From Chrysochromulina tobinii (lineage: Eukaryota; Haptophyta; Prymnesiales; Chrysochromulinaceae): DNA of 13,407 nucleotides. The position numbers were made by a program, and so were the translations under genes. Below, piece after piece: positions 1 to 6,231 of the stretch. The notes beneath the pieces are model-generated. The model was not told the DNA's origin. It searched no databases and saw only the letters and a list, made by a program, of their open reading frames with translations. Numbering within the stretch: position 1 is the first letter of the stretch; the number at the start of each line of letters is the position of its first letter. The DNA is taken from NCBI GenBank assembly GCA_001275005.1, contig JWZX01000218.1, positions 1-13,407 on the forward strand, in the 5' to 3' direction.

Positions 1-678
1 TCACCGCTCCCACCGCTCCGCTTGCGTCACTTGCACTTCTCGCCCCCGCCCCGTCCACCTACAGAGCCACCACCACCGCAGCCGCCACGGTACCCGCCGC
101 TCTCGCCCCCTCCGCCACGGCCCCCGCCGCGCTCGCCCCCGAGTCCCGATCCGCCGCTACCCTCGCCTCCACCACCCGCGCTGCCACCGGCGCTTCCCCC
201 TAGGAGGCCGCCACCACCCTCATTGCCGCCGCCGTCGCCCACACAGCCACCACCATCACCGCCGCCACCGCCATCGCCCACACCACCACCACCGTCGATG
301 CCTCCGCTAAGACCGCCGCCGTTATCGCCGCCACCGTCGTCGCCGCCTTCTCCTGAGCCATCGCCGCCTCCACCGCCGTTGCCCTCTCGACCGCCACCTC
401 CGTCACCCTTGCCACCTGAACCATCTCCACCTCCATCCTCGCCGCCCGAGCCCCCCGTCATAGTGTGGACAGCCGTCTTCCTGCTGGTCGGCAGCCTGGG
501 CGCCCTCATCACCGTGCTCTTCTTGGCACCTTTAAGTCAAGCGGCAATTGTCCTGCGGCGCTTTGCACTGCGTTATTTCCTATGCATCCCACAAGCGAAG
601 ACGTTCTCAGTCGAGGATGCATACCACGACCCACGGGCAGCAACGCCAACCAAGGTCACAGCAAAGTATATGATGTGA
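1..678 (+). CDS. Proline-rich (SPPPP-type) single-pass membrane protein, 5' partial
   Basis: The frame is open to the left edge, with no stop in positions 1-21. No ATG occurs in the first part of the frame, so the true start lies upstream and the gene is partial. Nearly everything up to about position 450 encodes Pro/Ser runs (SPPPP, PPSPPP, PPLPS) like the rod domains of pherophorins, extensins and other hydroxyproline-rich wall glycoproteins. A hydrophobic segment follows at about 457-531 (starting VIVWTAVFLL), long enough for one membrane helix. A tail of about 48 residues begins with a basic stretch (LRRFALRYF) and ends in KYMM. The basic tail suggests it faces the cytosol and the proline rod faces outside. 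Codons in the rod are mostly ccg/ccc/cca/tcg, so the DNA is itself repetitive. The family cannot be named from the visible part; cell-surface or wall anchoring is an inference. Confidence 0.7.
   Translation, partial: SPLPPLRLRHLHFSPPPRPPTEPPPPQPPRYPPLSPPPPRPPPRSPPSPDPPLPSPPPPALPPALPPRRPPPPSLPPPSPTQPPPSPPPPPSPTPPPPSMPPLRPPPLSPPPSSPPSPEPSPPPPPLPSRPPPPSPLPPEPSPPPSSPPEPPVIVWTAVFLLVGSLGALITVLFLAPLSQAAIVLRRFALRYFLCIPQAKTFSVEDAYHDPRAATPTKVTAKYMM
30..456 (+). repeat. Low-complexity CCN/TCN (Pro/Ser codon) tract
   Basis: This pyrimidine-rich stretch of cc-n and tc-n codons encodes the proline/serine rod of the partial membrane protein. It is imperfect, not a clean microsatellite. Its composition also keeps the opposite strand open as a glycine-rich frame, which is an artefact. 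Such tracts tend to vary in length between alleles and to misassemble. Confidence 0.7.
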
Positions 679-1105
679 AGCTCGCCCACAGCGCGCTTTC
701 TAGAACCAGTATGCAGTAAGCGCACAGGTCAATGCCGTGTGAATGCCCGGCCGCCCGCGGCACAAACGCCCAACCCGTACAAGAACCCGCTTTACATTTC
801 GACAATAATTTAGTAAAATCAGCGCGAGCGCCTCTTACGATCACGTCCAATTTGACCGCTTAAGGCTCTGGCTCTCCCTCACGCCTCAGAACTCCCTCAG
901 TCTGCCCTCTCTCACCGAGTCCGCACAGTCGCGTGCCCCACGCGTCGATAATCATCTCCAACCACAGTGTAGCACAAGCTCCATACGAGTACAGACTCCC
1001 GCAGACCACGCCCCGCGTGCCCCTCTCGGGTGGCATGACCTCTGCACAGATCGGTCGTTGGCCCTCGGAACCCCCCACCCCACGCTCTTCGTCAGTCGAC
1101 TCACA
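679..1105. other. Convergent intergenic region (3' flanks of two genes)
   Basis: This stretch lies between the stop of the proline-rich protein (+) and the stop of the GH36 gene (-), so it should hold both 3' untranslated regions. It has an AT-rich patch at about 790-822 and a pyrimidine-rich plus-strand tract at about 867-920. On the minus strand TGTAA (792-796) lies about 310 nt past the GH36 stop; it resembles the green-algal poly(A) signal, but a five-base match in this much DNA is weak. The short open frames here begin at GTG or TTG and show no recognisable protein. I see no RNA gene. Confidence 0.6.
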
Positions 1106-4100
1106 TCAATAGACGATGTGATGTACGCCCGAGTCGCCGCTCACTCCGATGGACGCAAGCCGGACGACCCAGACTTGATCGGCAGCCCACTCGATGGAAG
1201 GCGTCGCGCCTTCGTTCGACAGTGCGTCCATCGCGCTCACGGTGGGGCGGCGTTGGCCGTCCGAGATGGTGCCGGGCAGGTAGAGCCACACAAGAGGCGC
1301 CGTGACGGCGCGGCCCGTGCCAAGGGCAAACTCGAGGACGGAGGAGGAGGACGCGGCGGTGCTGGAAGTTTGGTGCCAGATGCGCACCTCGAGGCCGCAC
1401 GAGCAGTGCACGTTACTCCCTATGTACTGTGCGCCAGCGCCGTCGGGCATGACGCGACGGATGGCGAGCAGCGAGCAGCATCGCGGCGGCACGGGCGGCG
1501 GCTGCAGCATCGCTGTCGCGTCATTATCGGAGAGGCGCGAGTAACTTCCCTCCCAGAAGTTGAAGACGTGCCACGTGGCGGCCGCTGCGGCCGGAATGGC
1601 TGGCTTGCGTACCGATACGGGCAGAGGCGCGTCGGTCGACTCGGCAGCCTCGAGCAGAAAGCCCAGTGCCGCGCCGCCCGAACCGGGCACCGCCTGCTGA
1701 TTAGACCAGTTGAAGAATGCCACGAGCCACCACTCGCCTAGGGTCGTGCACCCGGGGAGGGGCAGGTCGGCTTGCGTGAGCGGCAGCACGAGCTGTGTGG
1801 GAACCTCGTGAAGAAGCAGGTCAGCGGCGACGGCGGCGCGTGGCAGCGGCGGCAGGAGCGCTTGCAGGATCGCAAGGCGCGCGCCGGTCAGGTCCTCAGG
1901 CCGGTCTGAGAAGATAAGCGCGCCCGCCGAGAGCACGGCCATCGTCGAGAGCGCCTGCGCCTGCCCCGTGGTGAAGTCGGCGCCCGCGTCGCGTAAGATC
2001 AGGCAATCGGGGTCATTGCGCCATAGCCGGCCGCCCAATTGCATGCGCACGGCCACGTTGCGCACCATGTTGCGCGCGGCGGGCATGTTGGTGCGGTCCG
2101 AGGTAAAGAGCGAGCGCACGAGGGGGAGGTCAGACACACGAGGATACCAATGCGGCGCGGCGTCGGCGGAGACTCGCATTGCGTCCACATGCCCGATGCA
2201 TGGGCCGAGGGGAGCGCCGCACCCGAGGATGAAGACGTGCTCACCCACCTCGGCGCGGATCGCCGCCATGAGGCGCCCGAGCAACTCCGCGCGCGAGGTG
2301 CTCGGATCGTGGCGCACGCCGCCCGGCATGGCCGCTGCATGGAGGAAGTCCAACTTAAGGTACTCAAACCCCCATTCCCGAGTCGCGATCCCGACGACGC
2401 GCCGCACGTGCGCAAGGGCCCCTGGATGGGACACGTCGAGGGCGTGAAGCCAGATGCCCGGTGCGGTGTAGCCGCAGCGCAACGGTTTGGCGTTCGAATC
2501 CATGAGCACCCACTCCGGATGCTCCGCTAATAGTCGCGAGTCTGCTGTGAGGGCGGCAGGAGCCATCCATAGCCCGGGGGACATGCCAGCGGCCTTGATG
2601 GCCGCCGCAATCGGTGTGAGGCCATTGGGAAAGCGCTTCGAGTGTGGAAGGTCCCAATCGCCCCAGCACGACTGCCAGCCGTCATCGAGCTGCACGAGGT
2701 CGAGTGGTAGGGATCCGCTCGCTTTGGCTGCGCGCAGCTGAGCGACCGTATCGAGCATAAGGGAAGCACTCACGTTGGGCCCGTGGCAATACCACGAGCA
2801 CCAGCCGCTCGGGGGGCGCCGAGGTGCAACGTAGGGCGGCAGAAGCGAGGTGGGGCGGCTGCCAAGACGGCTGAGGCGGCCGGCGGCACTCGCGCCGCTC
2901 CGAGCGGCGCTCACTCCGGAGAGCGCGGAGAGCGTGTCGAGGTACACCGCGCACTGGCGCAGGCCGATTAGGTGCGACGGATGCGCTTCGGACCCTTTAA
3001 AGGGCAGTATCATCGCCCAGTCGCTCGTGATGGTCGCACTGGCCTTCGTGCCGTCGCCGGCGCCGCCGCTACGTGAAGTGACCAACACGGCGCGGTGCTC
3101 GGAAAAGAGCTCGGCGCGGGGCGGGAGAGAGTGCACTGCGCGCACGCCGCCCGCTCCGCGCCGCGCGGTGACGAAGCCGAGCAGCACTCCCGTCCCCTTG
3201 CCATGCCGAGGCATCACCACGCTGTACAAGTCGCTCACGAGCTCGTTCCCACCGCCCTGCTGCGGCGGTGGCGGCGGCGTCGCGCCGGTGTGGAAGGCGG
3301 CTGAGAAGTACGGAAGAGGCGTGCGTGGTTGCGCTTCGAGCCCTGCAAGCGCGCCGCTAAACGAAAAGGTTTGCCAGCCATTGATGAGCACAGTGGTGAG
3401 GCTCTCGCACGACCGGCTCCGCCACCATAGCCCTCCCATCGCCGCGGAGAGTGCCGCGAGCGCCGTCGGCGCACGCGCGCACAGCGCAGCCACGCTGGAG
3501 ACGGTCGGCGAGAGCTCTGCAAACGCGACGAGTCGCGCGAGGGCGGCCGGTGCGATGGCACCGGTGAGTGCCGCTGTCGCGGTCGACAGGGTGGCGAGGG
3601 CGAGGGCGGTGCGCACACTGGTGGTGGCGGGTTTGGTAGCTGGGGATGCGCCTGCCGCCGCGGCCGCAGCGGCGATGCAGTCGTCGAGGTCAACAGAGGC
3701 CAAAGAAAGGTGCTCAAGCACTGCGCCACTCTCCGCCGCCGCCGCCTCCGCCGCCGCGCCGCCGCCGCCGCCCACCCCTAATGGCGTCAGCTGCAGCTGT
3801 AACAGCGCGCCGCGCGCATACGGCACGATCAGCAGCACCCACTCTAGTGGCGGGCAGCCTCCCTCCGACGCGCCCAAACCCACTGTGCCACTGAGCGCAA
3901 GCGCAGCAGCCTCTTGGGAGGTGCTCCTGGTACTCGTGCTGCTGGTGCCCCCGGTGCTGCTGCCCCCGGCGAGCTCACCCGGGAGCTCAACGAGCCGCTC
4001 CTCCTGCTTCGCGGTGGCCAGCGACAGCCGGAGCGCCCACACCTTGCCGCGCGTCGTGCCGTGCAGCACGGGCGCGCGCACGAGGACAATGCCGCCCGAG

Positions 4101-4924
4101 TGCTTGAGGGTCCACGCGTCGTCCCGAGCGCCAACGCGCGACGAAACTCGAAGACCGAGATCGCGATCTCGCCCGGCCTCGAGGCCGAGATCGGGCTCCA
4201 CTTTCTCGAGATCCACCACCGCGAGCGCGACGTCAAGATCCTCCTCCTCCTCCTCCTTCTCGAATTGGCCCAGGACCAAGAAGTCGTGCGCCACCACCCC
4301 GTCAGGTATCCGTCCCGGTGGACTCGCACCGGAAGGCATCCGTCCGGGCATCCGCGTGCCACTGCCACTGCGGCTGAGCTTGCTGCGGCCGCCGGCCGCG
4401 ACAACACGCGTGCTTTCCGGCTCGGGCATCGCCGCCACCGCTACCGCATCTGCCACCGTTGCGGGCTTGCCCACACTTGCCGCCGCGCCAGCTGTCCCCT
4501 GCTCGAGCATCTCCTTGATGAGGCCTGCCTCGGGAGTGCGCGGTGGTGCCAAGGAGGCGACGACCGACATGAAGCCCTTGCCGAACCTCTCCACTTCCTT
4601 GCCGATGCTGTCGCCCGCGACGGCCAGGCCCTTGTCGAAGCCCTTGCCGAGCTTCTCCACTTCCTTGCCTAGCTTCTCCACCTCCTTGCCAATACCGCCC
4701 CCTGCGTCGGTCAGGCCCTTGTCAATCATATCGATGCCCTTCTCCACGGCATCGACCTGGCCGCGCACTCCTCTGGCCATCTCACGCAGCAAGTTGGCCA
4801 TCGGGTCGGGGTCAACGTCCCAGGTCACCATGTCACCGTTGGCCCTTTTTTTGAGGCCAACGCTCTTGTAGTAATCGGCGGGAAGGAGGCTACCGTATGC
4901 GCCCTCCAGTCCAAAGTCTGCCAT
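1106..4924 (-). CDS. GH36 (alpha-galactosidase / raffinose synthase superfamily) protein with long N-terminal extension
   Basis: A 1272-residue protein from the ATG at 4924, which has a strong context (A at -3, G at +4). The frame continues upstream only to a GTG, so this ATG is preferred. The C-terminal half is a GH36 glycosidase. It has WCSWY at 708-712, LDDGW at 746-750, the nucleophile motif KLD with Asp859, and the acid/base motif RVSAD (Arg917 to Asp921) followed by APHW. The LGCGAPLGP segment just before it is typical of bacterial-type alpha-galactosidases. Hydrolysis of alpha-galactosides is therefore expected; transfer to make raffinose-type sugars is possible in the same superfamily. 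Usual GH36 proteins have roughly 650-750 residues. The extra N-terminal part has an amphipathic repeat (68-116), a disordered Ser/Gly/Pro region, an acidic EKEEEEED run and a long low-complexity beta-domain. No signal peptide is visible, so a cytosolic or membrane-associated enzyme is likely. Confidence 0.85.
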   Translation of the reverse strand: MADFGLEGAYGSLLPADYYKSVGLKKRANGDMVTWDVDPDPMANLLREMARGVRGQVDAVEKGIDMIDKGLTDAGGGIGKEVEKLGKEVEKLGKGFDKGLAVAGDSIGKEVERFGKGFMSVVASLAPPRTPEAGLIKEMLEQGTAGAAASVGKPATVADAVAVAAMPEPESTRVVAAGGRSKLSRSGSGTRMPGRMPSGASPPGRIPDGVVAHDFLVLGQFEKEEEEEDLDVALAVVDLEKVEPDLGLEAGRDRDLGLRVSSRVGARDDAWTLKHSGGIVLVRAPVLHGTTRGKVWALRLSLATAKQEERLVELPGELAGGSSTGGTSSTSTRSTSQEAAALALSGTVGLGASEGGCPPLEWVLLIVPYARGALLQLQLTPLGVGGGGGAAAEAAAAESGAVLEHLSLASVDLDDCIAAAAAAAGASPATKPATTSVRTALALATLSTATAALTGAIAPAALARLVAFAELSPTVSSVAALCARAPTALAALSAAMGGLWWRSRSCESLTTVLINGWQTFSFSGALAGLEAQPRTPLPYFSAAFHTGATPPPPPQQGGGNELVSDLYSVVMPRHGKGTGVLLGFVTARRGAGGVRAVHSLPPRAELFSEHRAVLVTSRSGGAGDGTKASATITSDWAMILPFKGSEAHPSHLIGLRQCAVYLDTLSALSGVSAARSGASAAGRLSRLGSRPTSLLPPYVAPRRPPSGWCSWYCHGPNVSASLMLDTVAQLRAAKASGSLPLDLVQLDDGWQSCWGDWDLPHSKRFPNGLTPIAAAIKAAGMSPGLWMAPAALTADSRLLAEHPEWVLMDSNAKPLRCGYTAPGIWLHALDVSHPGALAHVRRVVGIATREWGFEYLKLDFLHAAAMPGGVRHDPSTSRAELLGRLMAAIRAEVGEHVFILGCGAPLGPCIGHVDAMRVSADAAPHWYPRVSDLPLVRSLFTSDRTNMPAARNMVRNVAVRMQLGGRLWRNDPDCLILRDAGADFTTGQAQALSTMAVLSAGALIFSDRPEDLTGARLAILQALLPPLPRAAVAADLLLHEVPTQLVLPLTQADLPLPGCTTLGEWWLVAFFNWSNQQAVPGSGGAALGFLLEAAESTDAPLPVSVRKPAIPAAAAATWHVFNFWEGSYSRLSDNDATAMLQPPPVPPRCCSLLAIRRVMPDGAGAQYIGSNVHCSCGLEVRIWHQTSSTAASSSSVLEFALGTGRAVTAPLVWLYLPGTISDGQRRPTVSAMDALSNEGATPSIEWAADQVWVVRLASIGVSGDSGVHHIVY
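4577..4723 (-). repeat. Intragenic repeat encoding a duplicated amphipathic helix (residues 68-116 of the GH36 protein)
   Basis: Two 20-residue units are offset by 29 residues: residues 68-87 (DKGLTDAGGGIGKEVEKLGK) and 97-116 (DKGLAVAGDSIGKEVERFGK). Between and within them KEVEKLG is repeated every seven residues. Val, Leu and Phe fall at 3-4 spacing, as in a short coiled coil or a membrane- or lipid-binding amphipathic helix. The repetition is also visible in the DNA (cttccttgcc / cttctccac words). Function unknown. Confidence 0.75.
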
Positions 4925-5220
4925 AATGCGGTGCGGTGCTGTGCGGTGAGGATGGTCCGAGCAAGAAAAGGTGTGCTGGTCGCGTTCGTGTGCTCTCTGA
5001 CGTGAGTCCTGGCACCGCGCGAGGCTCACAAACTCGCGGGCCTCCTGGTGACCCTTTGTTGAGAGGTCTGCAGCGATCGCCTGCCAAATTTGGTCAGACA
5101 GTCGCTCACCACAAAGTTCAAGTCAAGTGAAGTCGTTGTATCAAGTGACTTGAACGTCCCGAAGGACGGCTCCGCCCCCGGTCTACTCAAGTACGGAGTT
5201 TGGTGCTCCTGTTTGCCGTG
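4925..5220. promoter_or_regulatory. Upstream region of the GH36 gene (and 3' flank of the small membrane-protein gene)
   Basis: No gene is seen in this interval. It starts with a GCGGT-rich patch next to the GH36 ATG (about 4927-4946). It holds a perfect 10-bp palindrome CCAAATTTGG at 5084-5093, which fits the CArG-box form CC(A/T)6GG. It also has a CAAGT-type inverted repeat at 5116-5155. Promoter function is inferred from position only; no TATA box is obvious. Confidence 0.45.
5116..5155. repeat. Inverted repeat built from CAAGT/ACTTG words
   Basis: Arms gttcaagtca (5116-5125) and tgacttgaac (5146-5155) are perfectly complementary over 10 bp, around a 20-nt spacer. Within the right half, TCAAGTGACTTGA (5141-5153) is a palindrome around a central G. 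The minus strand carries one TTGACT word here. It lies about 190-230 bp upstream of the GH36 ATG. It could be a protein-binding site or the remnant of a small repeat. Confidence 0.6.
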
Positions 5221-5835
5221 TCAAACCTCTTCACATTTTGCGGGCAACCCCCTTTGCGGGCAAACCCCATACAGAAGCAGCACGCACGCAAGCGCCGAGG
5301 CGAGCACGTGCACGCAAAGCAGATGCACCCAAACGGCCCGGGTGTAAGCCCAGCGCCGCGCAGCCGTCCCCGCCTTGGTCGGGGCCAAGCACCCGGACGA
5401 GCTCTCCGACAAAGGGCTGCTCTCAGAGTTGCTCATCATGCCACCCGTCGGCGTTCGCTGTAGCTGAAAATAGTACAGCGTCTCGTTCGTCGTAAAGATG
5501 ATGCCGATCACAGCAAGTCCACCAAAGTACGTGACCGTCCATTCTGGGCTGCGCGTGGACACGATTGCCATCCAGCTGCCAATGGCAACTACAGAGGCTA
5601 CGGCAGAGTAGTCGGCCTTGCGCCTCCACGAGGAGAATCGTGGCGAGTACCAGTGTAGCAGCGACGTGATCCAGCAAAAGATGGCGGCTCCGCCGAGTGG
5701 CCATGCGCCACGTGTAAAGGCGAGAGCCGCGGTTCCAATCATTAGATTCGACGAGACCAGCAGCGGCCGTGCGATGCTGTCAGGGATGATCACGTCGGGA
5801 TCATCTTCCACATGGAGATGAAACAGCGGGATCAT
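5221..5835 (-). CDS. Small multi-pass membrane protein, family not recognised
   Basis: A 204-residue protein with an ATG at 5835 (A at -3). An in-frame stop lies 33 nt upstream (5866-5868), so no longer unspliced start exists. Hydrophobic segments lie at about 24-43, 46-62, 76-94, 101-123 and 168-191, giving about five helices. A Ser-rich soluble loop (about 130-165) separates the fourth and fifth. Polar residues stand out: S58-L-L-H61-W at the end of helix 2, an RRKAD loop with Asp75 just before helix 3, and His171 and His176 in the last helix. Ser/His, Asp and paired His in those places recall the CREST hydrolase superfamily (alkaline ceramidase, PAQR, TMEM8). However, the spacing differs and two helices are missing, so this is a suggestion only. 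The N-terminus is acidic (VEDDPDVIIPD). No signal peptide cleavage site is evident. Confidence 0.65.
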   Translation of the reverse strand: MIPLFHLHVEDDPDVIIPDSIARPLLVSSNLMIGTAALAFTRGAWPLGGAAIFCWITSLLHWYSPRFSSWRRKADYSAVASVVAIGSWMAIVSTRSPEWTVTYFGGLAVIGIIFTTNETLYYFQLQRTPTGGMMSNSESSPLSESSSGCLAPTKAGTAARRWAYTRAVWVHLLCVHVLASALACVLLLYGVCPQRGLPAKCEEV

Positions 5836-5842
5836 CCTCCAC
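5796..5842. repeat. Short direct repeat spanning the start codon of the small membrane-protein gene
   Basis: The 16-mer at 5796-5811 (cgggatcatcttccac) recurs at 5827-5842 with one mismatch, offset by 31 bp. The offset is not a multiple of three, so the two copies encode VEDDP-type sequence in different frames. The upstream copy contains the ATG used as the start. It looks like a small tandem duplication. Confidence 0.6.
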
Positions 5843-5937
5843 CACGAAGCGCGAGGTATCAGGAATCAGCACACCGAAGCGTCGGCACTAAACGTTGCGA
5901 TCCCACAGGGGTGTTAACAGGGTGTGAGGGCACTATG

Positions 5938-5962
5938 CAAGTCAAGTCAAGTCAAGTCAAGT
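5938..5962. repeat. (CAAGT)5 pentanucleotide tandem repeat
   Basis: Five perfect copies of CAAGT are followed by TTTGAC, which can pair with the last GTCAA. Read on the minus strand, the sense of the gene starting at 5835, it contains four overlapping TTGACT words. These match the W-box form TTGAC(C/T) bound by WRKY factors in plants and green algae. It lies 103-127 bp upstream of that ATG. It could be a promoter element or simply a microsatellite. Confidence 0.75.
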
Positions 5963-6022
5963 TTTGACACGCAGAGAGGGCCGTTTCAGAACTTGTTGAG
6001 GAATCCTATAAAGACTTCGCGT

Positions 6023-6057
6023 GTTCGATCTTAGAATCTAAGTCTTAGTTCGATCGA
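6023..6057. repeat. Cluster of overlapping palindromes framed by a direct repeat
   Basis: Three palindromes occur within 35 bp: TTAGAATCTAA (6031-6041), CTAAGTCTTAG (6038-6048) and TCGATCGA (6050-6057). They sit inside a direct repeat of GTTCGATC at 6023-6030 and 6048-6055 (25-bp period). AGACTT (6012-6017) and AAGTCT (6040-6045) form another inverted pair. Function unknown; a dimeric-protein binding site or a decayed mobile-element end are both possible. Confidence 0.5.
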
Positions 6058-6133
6058 GGTACCCAGGGTCCCCGTCGAGTACTTTGCCCGGCATCCGGCC
6101 TAGCACCGGCACCCCACAGCGCGGCGCTCCGGC

Positions 6134-6156
6134 GGCCCCCGTCACGGCGGGGGGCC
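6134..6156 (-). other. GC-rich hairpin in the 3' flank of the glycosyltransferase gene
   Basis: ggccccc (6134-6140) and gggggcc (6150-6156) can form a 7-bp GC stem with a 9-nt loop, 76-98 nt past the glycosyltransferase stop. There is no T-run after it. In GC-rich DNA such hairpins arise by chance, so a role in 3'-end formation is only a possibility. Confidence 0.35.
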
Positions 6157-6173
6157 CGTCGCGTACATTGTCG

Positions 6174-6178
6174 TTACA
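6174..6178 (-). terminator. Possible TGTAA poly(A) signal
   Basis: On the minus strand TGTAA occurs 54 nt downstream of the glycosyltransferase stop, inside CAATGTAACGACAATGTACG. TGTAA is the poly(A) signal of green algae. Whether this organism uses it is unknown and a five-base match is common by chance. Similar words lie past the stops of the GH36 gene (792-796) and the coiled-coil gene (10708-10712). Confidence 0.25.
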
Positions 6179-6231
6179 TTGACACGACTGCATGTGATCT
6201 TTCTTGGATTTTAACTTGGATTGTGATCTTT

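Larger units (their letters stand above)
5836..6231. other. Intergenic region rich in short repeats and palindromes
   Basis: This stretch separates the start of the small membrane-protein gene (-) from the stop of the glycosyltransferase gene (-). From right to left it holds a TGTAA word at 6174-6178 (-), a GC hairpin at 6134-6156, a palindrome cluster at 6023-6057, TATAAA on the plus strand at 6008-6013, and the CAAGT microsatellite at 5938-5962. No convincing gene or tRNA is present. Confidence 0.6.

Noticed and set aside
27-512. Glycine-rich minus-strand frame opposite the proline-rich protein
   Set aside because: GGN codons are the complement of the CCN tract. No conserved features beyond Gly/Asp runs, whereas the plus strand ends in a proper transmembrane helix and tail.
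860-1078. 72-codon minus-strand frame past the GH36 stop
   Set aside because: Begins at GTG, has no motif or compositional sign of coding, and lies where 3' untranslated sequence is expected.
2850-4871. Very long plus-strand open frame (about 670 codons) opposite the GH36 gene
   Set aside because: It is a mirror of the GH36 coding strand in GC-rich DNA. Its protein is Ala/Pro/Ser/Arg low complexity without a domain, while the minus strand has full GH36 catalytic motifs.
4925-5029. Extension of the GH36 protein by 35 codons upstream of 4924
   Set aside because: The extension starts only at a GTG, its peptide is Arg/His-rich with no motif, and the ATG at 4924 has a strong context.
6021-6060. 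GTTCGATC words resembling a tRNA T-loop
   Set aside because: No flanking T-stem, no anticodon or D arm and no acceptor pairing could be drawn on either strand.
6058-6120. 5S rRNA-like stretch on the minus strand (GCTAGGC...AGTACT...GACC...CTGGG...TACC)
   Set aside because: It resembles the internal promoter half of 5S rRNA only when many gaps are allowed. The 5' and 3' thirds do not match and the closing helix is absent. Infernal with the 5S model would settle whether it is a 5S-derived SINE fragment.
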